64,000 bases of DNA from Postechiella marina. GTDB taxonomy: Bacteria; Bacteroidota; Bacteroidia; Flavobacteriales; Flavobacteriaceae. Numbering within the stretch: position 1 is the stretch's first letter; each line of letters starts with the position of its first letter. Location of the stretch: the NCBI RefSeq assembly GCF_039538365.1, contig NZ_BAABCA010000004.1, forward strand, positions 124,001-188,000. Direction: 5' to 3'. A program made the position numbers and the translations under genes. Of this stretch, positions 52,333-62,200 are shown piece by piece. The notes beneath the pieces are model-generated. The model was not told the DNA's origin. It made no database searches and was given only the letters and a program-made list of their open reading frames with translations.

Positions 52333-52949
52333 TACTTTCTAATAATTACATAAGCGTTTTTATGGCCAGGAACACATCCTTTTACCACAAGCAAGTTCTT
52401 TTCAGCAACTACTTTTAAAACTCTTAAATTTTGAACTTTAACTGTGTCTCCACCCATTCTACCTGCCATTTTCATGCCTTTAAAAACACGAGCAGGATAA
52501 GATGCAGCTCCAATAGAACCAGGAGCACGTAAACGGTTATGCTGACCGTGAGTAGCTTGACCTACACCACCGAAACCATGACGTTTTACAACACCCTGAA
52601 ATCCTTTACCTTTTGATGTACCAGCAACATCTACAAATTCACCTTCGGCGAAATGATCTACTGTGATTGCATCACCTAATTTGTACTCCTCATCAAAACC
52701 TTTAAACTCAACAACCTTGCGTTTTACAGAAGTACCCGCCTTTTTAGCATGACCTAAGTCTGCTTTAGTAGCGCTTTTTTCTGTCGCGTCATCGAAACCA
52801 AGTTGAACAGCTTTATAACCATCAACTTCTTCAGTTCTGACTTGGGTAACGATACATGGTCCAGCTTCGATTACTGTACAAGGAATATTCTTCCCGTTTT
52901 CATCGAAGATGCTGGTCATACCGATTTTTTTTCCAATTAACCCAGACAT
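52332..52949 (-). CDS. rplC: 50S ribosomal protein L3
   Basis: 205 residues: MSGLIGKKIGMTSIFDENGK, the loop VKRHGFGGVGQATHGQHNR near the peptidyl-transferase centre, and PGHKNAYVIIRK at the end. Here it is the first gene of its transcript: a consensus promoter and a structured leader of about 145 bases stand before it, whereas in most bacteria rpsJ is directly upstream. Confidence 0.98.
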   Translation of the reverse strand: MSGLIGKKIGMTSIFDENGKNIPCTVIEAGPCIVTQVRTEEVDGYKAVQLGFDDATEKSATKADLGHAKKAGTSVKRKVVEFKGFDEEYKLGDAITVDHFAEGEFVDVAGTSKGKGFQGVVKRHGFGGVGQATHGQHNRLRAPGSIGAASYPARVFKGMKMAGRMGGDTVKVQNLRVLKVVAEKNLLVVKGCVPGHKNAYVIIRK

Positions 52950-52982
52950 ATTTAATTATTTATTAATTATTTACTATTTATT

Positions 52983-53086
52983 AAAAACATTTAAGGCTGA
53001 AAAATACGTTTCAGCCTTGAAGTGTATTTTTACCGTTTTTCCCGCAACCGCATTGGTGGGACATGTAAATATGAAGCAACACTTCA
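52983..53086 (-). promoter_or_regulatory. Structured leader of rplC with terminator-like attenuator
   Basis: On the reverse strand the leader first offers TGAAGTGT (53079-53086), which can pair with ACACTTCA (53018-53025) around an inner GC-rich hairpin (53041-53060, CCCAC...GCGGG). This is followed at once by a perfect 10-base hairpin AAGGCTGAAA/TTTCAGCCTT (53018-52993), then UUUUU after five bases. The first arm could instead pair locally (GAAG/CTTC at 53073-53085). A hairpin with U-tract between promoter and start codon is what an attenuator looks like; control by L4 or L3 is inference. Confidence 0.55.
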
Positions 53087-53099
53087 CATTTTAGGAGTG

Positions 53100-53130
53100 C
53101 AAATGTAGTGTTTAATTTCTGTTTAACAAA
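53100..53130 (-). promoter_or_regulatory. Consensus promoter of the rplC operon
   Basis: On the reverse strand TTTG (53127-53130), exactly 19 bases, then TACATTTG (53100-53107): a full match to the Bacteroidota TTTG-N19-TAnnTTTG promoter. It gives a leader of about 145 bases before rplC and explains how the large ribosomal operon is read despite the terminator after rpsJ. Confidence 0.75.
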
Positions 53131-53649
53131 ACAATTTTTATTTAATTAATTGATTTTAAATTCAAAAGCCTAAAAACTAAATTAACTGTTGAGCGTTCTG
53201 TTAACACTTAACCAGTGAGAATATGAGTTAAAATAGCCTATCTAACAATTAATAATAATATTATTGCGCTTAAAATGCACATAAACATGTTAGAAATACT
53301 TGTTCTTGACTATTGTATAAAACAAAACATTAAAAATGTTTAATGAAAGGTCTCAATCCTACTAATTGGGTTATATCGTCGATTGACTCTTGATTTGCAA
53401 TACAAATTATAGTCTTTTTAGTTGGTTTTATTTTCTTTTAATGTAAATGAATGAGATATACACTTATCATGATGCTACGCGAGCACTATTATTAAATAGC
53501 TTATCTACCTTTATTATTTTAACAAAACTAAATGAAATGCCCCGTTATGTAATCTATATGTACGATAAGGAAAATATTATTTAAACCACACTTAGCTTCC
53601 AAAATTATTACAACAGTCTATAAACAAGTCCAAGATAAATAAAAACACA
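53131..53649. other. Non-coding gap inside the ribosomal cluster
   Basis: About 520 bases between the rplC promoter and the rpsJ terminator. A forward frame of 45 codons (53447-53584, MNEIYTYHDATRALLLNSLS onward) and a short frame at 53288 are the only open stretches; neither resembles a known protein and both could be chance. No tRNA, repeat or transposon end was recognised. The region may be the remains of an inserted or lost gene. Confidence 0.5.
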
Positions 53650-53687
53650 AAAAAGCGTCAAAACAAGTAATTATTTTGACGCTTTTT
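53650..53687 (-). terminator. Terminator after rpsJ
   Basis: A perfect 14-base stem (AAAAAGCGTCAAAA with its complement, ten-base loop), ending on the reverse strand in a U-run. It closes the rpsL-rpsG-fusA-rpsJ transcript. Symmetric A/T tracts could also stop transcription from the other side. Confidence 0.85.
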
Positions 53688-53694
53688 ATATTTC

Positions 53695-53720
53695 ATATTA
53701 CAAGTTAAAACTTGTAATAT
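53695..53720 (-). repeat. Second hairpin directly after rpsJ
   Basis: A perfect 10-base inverted repeat (ATATTACAAG with CTTGTAATAT, six-base loop) begins two bases past the rpsJ stop. It has no U-run of its own and precedes the main terminator; it may protect the 3' end or be a processing site. Confidence 0.55.
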
Positions 53721-53722
53721 AC

Positions 53723-54028
53723 TTAAACTTTAATCTCTACTTCAACTCCACTTGGTAATTCAAGTTTCATTAACGCATCAATAGTTTTTGATGACGAAGA
53801 GTAAATATCTAATAATCTCTTATAAGAGCTTAATTGAAATTGTTCTCTTGATTTCTTGTTTACGTGTGGAGAACGTAATACAGTGAAAATTTTCTTATGT
53901 GTTGGTAAAGGAATTGGTCCAGTTACAACAGCACCAGTACTTTTTACTGTTTTTACAATCTTATCAGCAGACTTATCTACCAAGTTGTGATCGTAAGATT
54001 TTAATTTTATTCTAATTTTTTGACTCAT
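53723..54028 (-). CDS. rpsJ: 30S ribosomal protein S10
   Basis: 101 residues: QKIRIKLKSYDHNLVDKSAD, the GPIPLPTHKKIFTVLRSPHV block and LPSGVEVEIKV at the end. In other bacteria S10 opens the S10 operon; here it closes the str transcript after fusA and is cut off from rplC by a 773-base gap. S10 also acts in antitermination with NusB. Confidence 0.98.
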   Translation of the reverse strand: MSQKIRIKLKSYDHNLVDKSADKIVKTVKSTGAVVTGPIPLPTHKKIFTVLRSPHVNKKSREQFQLSSYKRLLDIYSSSSKTIDALMKLELPSGVEVEIKV

Positions 54029-54039
54029 TTTCTTAAGAT

Positions 54040-56166
54040 TTACGATTCAACTCCTTTAGCTGCTTTTATTACCTCTTCTGAAATATTAGAAGGAGTTTCA
54101 GCATAGTGTGAAAATTCCATTGTTGATGTTGCACGACCAGAAGATAATGTTCTTAATGTTGTAACATACCCAAACATTTCTGATAATGGTACAGTAGCTT
54201 TAACAGTTTTTGCACCAGCTCTATCTCCCATGTCACTTACTTGACCTCTTCTTCTATTTAAATCACCTACAATATCACCCATGTTTTCTTCAGGAGTAAT
54301 AACCTCTAGTTTCATTATAGGCTCCATGATTACTGCTTTTGCTGCTTTTGCACAAGCTTTGAATCCTAATTTTGCAGCTAATTCGAAAGATAATTGATCA
54401 GAATCGACATCATGATAAGATCCATCCTTTAAAGTTACTTTCATCGCATCGATTTCGTAACCTGCTAAAGGCCCGTTAACCATTGCCATTTTAAATCCTT
54501 TTTCAATTGAAGGGATAAATTCTTTAGGAACATTACCACCTTTAATTATAGATTCAAATTGAAGTCCTACAGCACCTTCCTCTGCTGGCTCTACAGTAAA
54601 CACGATATCTGCGAATTTACCACGACCACCAGATTGCTTTTTATAAACTTCTCTATGATCAGCAGATTGCGTAATAGCTTCTTTATACTCTACTTGAGGT
54701 TGACCTTGGTTTACCTCTACTTTAAACTCACGCTTTAAACGATCAACAATTACATCTAAGTGAAGCTCACCCATTCCAGAAATAATTGTTTGTCCTGAAG
54801 CTTCATCAGAACGCACAGTAAATGTAGGATCTTCTTCAGCTAATTTAGCTAAACCTATACCTAATTTATCTACATCAGCTTTAGTTTTAGGCTCTACCGC
54901 GATACCAATAACTGGATCTGGAAAGTCCATAGATTCTAATATAATTGGGTGCTCTTGAGATGATAAAGTATCTCCTGTCTTAATAGATTTAAATCCAACA
55001 GCAGCTCCAATATCTCCTGCCTCGATAAAATCAATTGCATTTTGCTTGTTAGCGTGCATTTGATAAATACGAGAAATACGCTCTTTTTTTCCAGAACGGT
55101 TATTCAACACATAAGACCCTGCGTCTAAACGTCCAGAATATGCTCTAAAGAATGCTAAACGACCTACAAAAGGATCTGTTGCTATTTTAAAAGCTAAAGC
55201 TGCAAAAGGTTCTTTTACATCTGGTTTACGTAAAATATCTTCACCAGAAGCTGGATCTGTACCTACAATACCTTCCTTGTCTGTTGGAGATGGTAAGTAA
55301 CGACATACAGCATCTAATAAAAATTGTACTCCTTTATTTTTAAATGCAGAACCACAAATCATTGGAATGATAGCCATATCCATTACAGCAGCTCTAAGTG
55401 CAGCGTGCACTTCATCTTCTGTAATAGAATCTTCATCTTCCATAAACTTCTCTAGTAAGTTCTCATCGTAACTCGCTACCTCTTCTATTAATAAAGCTCT
55501 ATACTTACGAGCTTCTTCTTTCATGTCTTCTGGAATATCAATAACATCAAAAGTAGACCCTTGAGTTTCGTCATGCCATACAATAGCACGGTTTTTTACT
55601 AAATCGATAATTCCTTTAAAGTCAGCTTCATCACCAATGTTTAAAACAATTGGCACAGCATTAGACTTTAACATGTCTTTTACTTGTTGACAAACACCTA
55701 AAAAGTTAGATCCTTGACGGTCCATTTTATTAACAAAACCAATTCTAGGCACTTTATAGTTATCAGCTAGTCTCCAGTTAGTTTCTGACTGAGGCTCTAC
55801 ACCATCAACAGCACTAAATAAAAACACTAATCCATCAAGTACACGTAAAGAACGATTTACCTCTACAGTAAAATCAACGTGACCCGGTGTGTCAATAATA
55901 TTAAAATGATAATCTTTAGCATCAGCAGTTGGCTCACCATTTTCTATTGGAAACTTCCATTCACAAGTTGTTGCAGCAGAAGTAATTGTAATACCTCTTT
56001 CTTGCTCTTGCTCCATCCAGTCCATAGTAGCAGCACCATCGTGTACTTCTCCAATTTTGTGCGAAACACCTGTGTAATAAAGAATACGTTCTGTAGTAGT
56101 GGTTTTACCTGCATCAATATGCGCAGCAATACCAATATTTCTAGTAAATTTTAAATCTCTTGCCAT
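54040..56166 (-). CDS. fusA: Elongation factor G
   Basis: 708 residues, the translocation GTPase. G motifs: AHIDAGKTTTTERILYYTG (G1), DTPGHVDFT (G3), NKMDRQG (G4), with the domain IV and V blocks (GYEIDAMKVTLKDGSYHDVD, MFGYVTTLRTLSSGRA, in parts) complete. Standard place between rpsG and rpsJ. Confidence 0.98.
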   Translation of the reverse strand: MARDLKFTRNIGIAAHIDAGKTTTTERILYYTGVSHKIGEVHDGAATMDWMEQEQERGITITSAATTCEWKFPIENGEPTADAKDYHFNIIDTPGHVDFTVEVNRSLRVLDGLVFLFSAVDGVEPQSETNWRLADNYKVPRIGFVNKMDRQGSNFLGVCQQVKDMLKSNAVPIVLNIGDEADFKGIIDLVKNRAIVWHDETQGSTFDVIDIPEDMKEEARKYRALLIEEVASYDENLLEKFMEDEDSITEDEVHAALRAAVMDMAIIPMICGSAFKNKGVQFLLDAVCRYLPSPTDKEGIVGTDPASGEDILRKPDVKEPFAALAFKIATDPFVGRLAFFRAYSGRLDAGSYVLNNRSGKKERISRIYQMHANKQNAIDFIEAGDIGAAVGFKSIKTGDTLSSQEHPIILESMDFPDPVIGIAVEPKTKADVDKLGIGLAKLAEEDPTFTVRSDEASGQTIISGMGELHLDVIVDRLKREFKVEVNQGQPQVEYKEAITQSADHREVYKKQSGGRGKFADIVFTVEPAEEGAVGLQFESIIKGGNVPKEFIPSIEKGFKMAMVNGPLAGYEIDAMKVTLKDGSYHDVDSDQLSFELAAKLGFKACAKAAKAVIMEPIMKLEVITPEENMGDIVGDLNRRRGQVSDMGDRAGAKTVKATVPLSEMFGYVTTLRTLSSGRATSTMEFSHYAETPSNISEEVIKAAKGVES

Positions 56167-56172
56167 TTCTTA

Positions 56173-56649
56173 TTAAAATCTAAAGTGAGAGAATGCTTTG
56201 TTTGCTTCTGCCATTTTGTGAGTATCTACTCTTTTCTTAACAGCTGCTCCTTCTTCTTTAGCTGCTGCTAAAACTTCTGATGCTAAACGTAAAGCCATAG
56301 ACTTTTCGTTTCTTTTACGAGAATAACTAATTAGCCATTTCATTGCTGTTGAAACCTTACGGTCTGGACGAATTTGCATTGGTATTTGAAATGTTGCACC
56401 ACCTACTCTACGACTACGCACTTCTACGTGAGGCATAACGTTTGATAAAGCATCTTTCCAAATTTCTAAAGCTGTTTTTTCTTCGTCTGTTTTCTTTGAT
56501 TCTACAATGTCAATTGCATCATAAAATACTTTAAAAGCGATAGACTTTTTACCATCCCACATCATCATATTAACGAAACGAGTTACTAACTGGTCGTTAA
56601 AACGAGGATCCGGTAAAAGCGGTCTTTTTTTTGCTGCTCTTTTTCTCAT
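56173..56649 (-). CDS. rpsG: 30S ribosomal protein S7
   Basis: 158 residues: MRKRAAKKRPLLPDPRFNDQ, with VEVRSRRVGGATFQIPMQIR and the C-terminal tail to AFSHFRF. Organises the 30S head and the E site. Between rpsL and fusA. Confidence 0.98.
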   Translation of the reverse strand: MRKRAAKKRPLLPDPRFNDQLVTRFVNMMMWDGKKSIAFKVFYDAIDIVESKKTDEEKTALEIWKDALSNVMPHVEVRSRRVGGATFQIPMQIRPDRKVSTAMKWLISYSRKRNEKSMALRLASEVLAAAKEEGAAVKKRVDTHKMAEANKAFSHFRF

Positions 56650-56670
56650 GTCTTCTTCTTAAAGTTTTAA

Positions 56671-57045
56671 TTACTTTTTAGGGCGTTTTGCACCATACTT
56701 AGATCTACGTTGTGTTCTTCCAGATACACCTGCTGTATCTAAAGCACCACGAACGATGTGATATCTAACTCCTGGCAAATCTTTTACCCTTCCTCCTCTA
56801 ACCAATACTATCGAGTGCTCTTGTAGATTATGTCCTTCTCCACCGATGTATGCATTAACCTCGTTACCGTTTGTTAAACGAACCCTTGCTACCTTACGCA
56901 TTGCTGAGTTAGGTTTTTTTGGTGTCGTTGTGTAAACACGAGTACACACACCACGTCTTTGCGGACAAGAATCTAAAGCAGCCGATTTACTCTTCTTGGT
57001 TATTTTGGCTCTTCCTATTCTTACTAATTGTGAAATTGTTGGCAT
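56671..57045 (-). CDS. rpsL: 30S ribosomal protein S12
   Basis: 124 residues. The decoding loops TTTPKKPNSAMRK and GGRVKDLPGVRYH keep Lys43 and Lys88, the positions changed in streptomycin-resistant mutants, so this allele looks drug-sensitive at S12. First gene of the str transcript, preceded by a consensus promoter about 45 bases upstream. Confidence 0.98.
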   Translation of the reverse strand: MPTISQLVRIGRAKITKKSKSAALDSCPQRRGVCTRVYTTTPKKPNSAMRKVARVRLTNGNEVNAYIGGEGHNLQEHSIVLVRGGRVKDLPGVRYHIVRGALDTAGVSGRTQRRSKYGAKRPKK

Positions 57046-57088
57046 ATATATTATATATAAATTTAATAATCCTCTTCTAAGAGGGCTG

Positions 57089-57119
57089 CAAAGGTAGAAA
57101 TTAAAATCTATAATTCAAA
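57089..57119 (-). promoter_or_regulatory. Consensus promoter of the rpsL operon
   Basis: On the reverse strand TTTG (57116-57119), 19 bases, then TACCTTTG (57089-57096), a full match to the Bacteroidota promoter. The short leader contains a small CCTCT/AGAGG hairpin (57071-57084). Confidence 0.78.
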
Positions 57120-57222
57120 CCGTAATTCATTAATTTTCAGAAGAATTTAAATTTTATTAACACACACATATTATAAGTCTAGTATTTCCGTTAGATTTAC
57201 ACTTTAACAAAGCAAATTTAAC

Positions 57223-58917
57223 GTGCAAAAAAAACTTTTTTTAGTAGTCCTTATATATGTGCTTTTTTTGCCTCAAGGTTTTTCTCAAAAGTTAAAACTT
57301 AAAATTAACGGAGACAACCACATTGAAACAAAGAAAATTGATTCGATTAAATACCTAAAAAACCATAAGAATTATAACTCTATAAAACTAGAGATTGACA
57401 GCATGCAATTGAAATTAAGCAAAATGGGGTATATAGAAAACACTTTAATCAAAACAATTAAAATAAACGATACGCTTTGGCATTCTAAAATTAAACTAAA
57501 TACAAGAATTACTTCTATACTTATATATTTTAGCCAGAATGAGATTTCTAAATCTATCTTAAAAGACGTTTCCAATAATTATAGTGAAAATTATTTCGAA
57601 CTCCCTATTAACTCTGTTAAAAACAGTTTAGAATATATTAATTCTAAAATGATAGAATTAGGCTTACCTTTTTCGAAATTAAAACTAAATAATATAAAAA
57701 AAACATCCCCTACTAAATTACAAGCCAACTTAACCATAATTAAACGACATAAAAATAGAACAGTAGACGATATAATAGTAAAAGGCTACAAAAAATTCCC
57801 AAAGTCATATTTAAAACATTTTCTTAAACTAAAAAAACATCAAGTTTTTGATTTAAAAAACATAAATAAAAAGACAAAATTACTTGACGATTTACGGTTT
57901 GCAGATCAAATAAAATCTCCGGAAATTTTATTTTCTAAAGACTCAACATCGCTCTATTTATACATAAACAAATCTCAAAGCAATACTTTTGATGGTTTTT
58001 TAGGTTTTGGAACCAATGAAGAAACTAACAAATTAGACTTTAATGGCTATTTAAACTTAAACCTTACAAATAATTTAAATTATGGCGAAACATTTAAACT
58101 CCTTTACAAAGGTGACGAAAATAACCAAAAAACCTTTGAAGCAAATTTAACATTACCTTATTTGTTTAAAACACCAATTGGAGTAGATCTTCAATTAAAT
58201 ATTTTTAGGCGAGACACCACGTTTTCTAACACCACACAATCTGCAAAAATTCATTATCAAATAAATTCAAAACACAAAATATATACTGGTGTTTCAAACA
58301 CAAAATCTGATAATCTATTAGTAGCCAATAGTAGCTCTCATATTAAAAATTACAGCACAAACTACTATTCTTTTTCATACTATTACTTAAAACCTCAATA
58401 CGACAATTTGCTATTCCCCTTTAATAGCTCCTTGTTTTTAGATACTAATTTTGGAAAAAGAGAAAACAACCAAAATTCTGAAAAACAATATTTAATGAAT
58501 TTAGAGGGTTTTAAAATAATTAATTTAAACAATAAAAACAGTTTATACCTACGTGTAAATGGCTCCATTTTACAATCTAATACTTACTTTGAAAACGAAT
58601 TACTTCGCTTTGGAGGCATAAACTCAATTAGAGGCTTTGAAGAAAACAGCATTTTAGCTTCTAAATATGGAGTAATAAATTCTGAATACAGATACCAATT
58701 AAATAAATCCATATATATTCATTCAGTAACTGACGTTGCTTATTTTGAAAATAAATTAAACGACTCTAAAGAAAAACTATTTGGATACGGTTTTGGCTTT
58801 GGGCTTTTAACAAAATCTGGACTTTTAAAATTAAACTATGTAAACGGTAAAACCGAAAAACAAAACTTTAAACTTTCAAACTCTAAAATACACATAAGCC
58901 TCAAAACAAGATTTTAA
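57223..58917 (+). CDS. Omp85/BamA-type outer membrane protein
   Basis: 564 residues, starting at GTG, the only start that keeps the signal peptide (KKLFLVVLIYVLFLPQGFSQ). The N-terminal half is Lys-rich and contains at least one POTRA-like segment (NRTVDDIIVKGYKKFPKSYL). The C-terminal half is a beta-barrel with the Omp85 signature FGGINSIRGFEENS (the conserved RGF) and a last strand ending in Phe (SLKTRF). It is smaller than BamA (about 800), so it is more like a TamA-type or accessory family member. It is transcribed away from rpsL, alone. Substrate unknown. Confidence 0.82.
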   Translation: MQKKLFLVVLIYVLFLPQGFSQKLKLKINGDNHIETKKIDSIKYLKNHKNYNSIKLEIDSMQLKLSKMGYIENTLIKTIKINDTLWHSKIKLNTRITSILIYFSQNEISKSILKDVSNNYSENYFELPINSVKNSLEYINSKMIELGLPFSKLKLNNIKKTSPTKLQANLTIIKRHKNRTVDDIIVKGYKKFPKSYLKHFLKLKKHQVFDLKNINKKTKLLDDLRFADQIKSPEILFSKDSTSLYLYINKSQSNTFDGFLGFGTNEETNKLDFNGYLNLNLTNNLNYGETFKLLYKGDENNQKTFEANLTLPYLFKTPIGVDLQLNIFRRDTTFSNTTQSAKIHYQINSKHKIYTGVSNTKSDNLLVANSSSHIKNYSTNYYSFSYYYLKPQYDNLLFPFNSSLFLDTNFGKRENNQNSEKQYLMNLEGFKIINLNNKNSLYLRVNGSILQSNTYFENELLRFGGINSIRGFEENSILASKYGVINSEYRYQLNKSIYIHSVTDVAYFENKLNDSKEKLFGYGFGFGLLTKSGLLKLNYVNGKTEKQNFKLSNSKIHISLKTRF

Positions 58918-59227
58918 TCTGAAATTACAACAAAGTCTTCTCTCAAAAAAGCAACAAAAACACAATACACTCACATACAACACGATAAAACCACCCATAT
59001 CTTAACTAACTGTAAACAATATTATTACACATAAACAATACAAATCGACATCCTTAAAAAGATTCTTACATAATTACAAAATACGTTAAATTTTTTAACG
59101 TATATTCTTTGATTTGTTATGATTTTCATAAAATTATTCTTCATCATTTTAAAAATTTAACTCGAAATTGTTGTTTTATTAACTTATTATTAAGATTTTT
59201 GACTCGACTAATTCAAATAATTATAAA
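58918..59227 (+). promoter_or_regulatory. Upstream region of the SusC/SusD locus with inverted repeat
   Basis: 310 AT-rich bases before susC. A perfect 10-base inverted repeat, ATACGTTAAA and TTTAACGTAT with a 3-base loop (59081-59103), is the only clear structure; it is followed by ATTCTTTG. It could be an operator for a SusC/D regulator or a weak terminator. No consensus promoter was found. Confidence 0.5.
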
Positions 59228-62200
59228 ATGAAAACAAAGTTTAGTGGAATTCTAACGCTACTACTAGCGTTTGTTGTGCAAGTAAGTTTTGCACAAGAGA
59301 AGACAATTTCAGGTACGGTTTCCGATGAAACAGGTTTACCCTTACCAGGAACTACAGTCTTAGTAAAAGGCACATCTTCGGGTGCCTCAACAGATTTTGA
59401 TGGTAATTATTCTATAACAACTAAACAAGGAGCAACACTTGTATTTAGTTTTGTAGGTTATACTACTCAAGAAATTGTGGTTGGATCGTCCAACTCGATT
59501 AATGTTACAATGAAAGAAGATGCAGAATCTTTAAATGAGGTAGTAGTTACTGCTTTTGGTAGCAATAGAAATGCTAAGCAAGTTGTTTATGCCAATCAAA
59601 CTGTAAAGTCTGAAGATTTATTATCTACTCCTAGTAAAAATGCCTTAGAAGGTTTAAGAGGTAAAACTGCTGGTGTTAGATTATCTACTGCTTCTGGTTC
59701 GGTAGGAGCATCTACTAGAATTGTATTAAGAGGTGAAGGATCTTTAACAGGAAATAACAATGCTTTAATTGTTATTGATGGTGTTGCCATTGATAATACA
59801 GCTACTGCTGGTGGTGCAGGAGTTTCTACAACTGGTTATTCTGATTTTGGAAACAGGTTTAATGATGTTAACCCTGATGATATAGAGTCTGTTACCATCT
59901 TAAAAGGTCCATCTGCAACTTCACTTTATGGATCTCGTGGTGCATCTGGTGTTGTTCTTATAAAAACTAAATCTGGTAAAGGAAAAAAGATGCAAATTAA
60001 CTATAACGGTTCTACTTCTATGGAAACTGCTATAATTAATCTTCAGCGTCAAAGTAAATTTGGGCAAGGTTACGATAACTTACATCTTGACAGTGGTGAA
60101 AACTGGTCTTGGGGTCCTGCTTTAGATGGTGTTGTAAGACCATGGACAAGTCCTATAGATTCTGATGGTGATGGTTCTTTAGAAGCATTAACAAGACCTT
60201 ATAGTGCTGTAAAAGATCAACTACAAGATTTCTTTAATACAGGTTATACAATAACAAATAACATAAACATATCTGGATCTAATGATGCTTTCACGTATTA
60301 TGTTTCTTATGGTAACACAGATCAAACTGGTACACTTGATAACACATCTTACAACAGAAATAATATTACTTTTAATGCATCTGCAAAACTAAGTGATAGA
60401 CTTAAATCTAATTTTAAAGTTAGTTACGCTAATGTAGAGCAAAATACTGCTCAAGAAGGTTCTCGTGCTTTTGAAGGTAACAATGCATATGCAATGGCTG
60501 TTCAATCGCCTGTTAACATTCCTTTAAGCCAATTAAGAGATTACAATAGTCCTTTCCACGATATAGATGGATATTGGGGATCTTATTCTTCTGTAAACCC
60601 ATATTATATATTAAATGAATATGGTAACGAAGGAAGTATAGATAACGTTTTAGCTAACGCTTCTTTGACTTACAACTTTTTAGACAACTTATCTATAACA
60701 GGTACATTTGGTGGAAATATAGTTAATACTCAAACTGACATATGGACTCCAACTTTTACACCAGCTCAGCAATTAGTTTGGACTGATGATTTAGAAATTG
60801 CAACAAGAGATACAAGACACAGTTCTTTGGGAGAATACATCAACTCTAATACTAAAGTTGAAAATCTTGATGCGACTATAATGACTAATTACAGTACAGA
60901 TTTCTCTGAAGATTTAACTTTAACAGCTTCTGCTGGATATAACTTCTTTCAAAGATCTAGTGAACGTTTAACTGGAACTTCAGTAGGAGGTTTAGTTGTA
61001 CCAGATGTTTACAACCTATCTAATAGTGTACAGAACCCAACTTCTTCTATGTACAGAAGCAAGTATAGAATTTATGGTCTTTTAGGAAATGCAACTTTAT
61101 CGTATAAAAACGCAGCATTTTTAGAAGTTTCTGCAAGAAATGACTGGTCGTCTACACTTCCAGCAGACAACAATTCTTTCTTATACGGAGCTGTTGGTGG
61201 ATCTTTAGTATTTACGGAGTTATTTGATATCAAAAACAATGTTTTAAATTATGGTAAAATTAGAGGAAGTTATGGTACATCAGGAAAAGATGCTGGTATA
61301 TATTTAATAGACTCTTATTTTGTAGGTAACCCACAAATTGTAGAATTAGGAGATTATGATCTTACTCTTCCTAAAAATGGTGTTCCTGGATTTACTATTG
61401 GAAATAGAATTGGAAACCCAGCTCTTAAACCAGAATTAACAACGACTTATGAAGTTGGAGCAGATTTAGGCTTCTTTAATAACAAAGTTAGTTTAGCATA
61501 TACTTACTATCATTCTATTCATGATGATCAAATTGTTGAAATAAGTCTTCCAAGATCTACTGGTTACACTCAAACAGTAAGTAATATTGGTAGAATGGAA
61601 AACAAAGGTCATGAACTTACTTTGACATTAAAACCTCTTAATGGAGTAGTTGATGGATTAGACTTTGAATTGTTTGGTTCTTACTCTAAAAATGATAATG
61701 AAGTTATTAAAATAACTGAAGATATTGACGAACTATCAGTTGGTACTTACGGTTTTGCAGCAGGTACAACAGTATCTTTAGTTGCAAAAGAAGGGTTACC
61801 ATTCGGTACTTTCAAAGGTAATGATTTTACATATACTGATGATGGACAAGTAATAGTTGATGATACAGGATTCCCAGTTCCTACAAGCGAAGATGTATAC
61901 TTAGGATCTTACCAACCTGATTACTTATTAAACTTTGGTACAAACATTAAATACAAAGGTTTTGGATTTAGAGTTTTATTCGATATGAAAAAAGGAGGTT
62001 TATTTGCTTCTCAAACTAAATACAACACTAATTTTAATGGTACTAATGTTAATACTACTATTTACGATAGAGAACCATTCATCTTTCCAAATTCTGTAGT
62101 ATCAAATCAAGATGGTACATTCTCTGAAAATACTGTTCAAATTACCGAGCAAGATTATTTCACTAATTATGATGCTCCGGTTTCAACTCAGTTAATTGAC

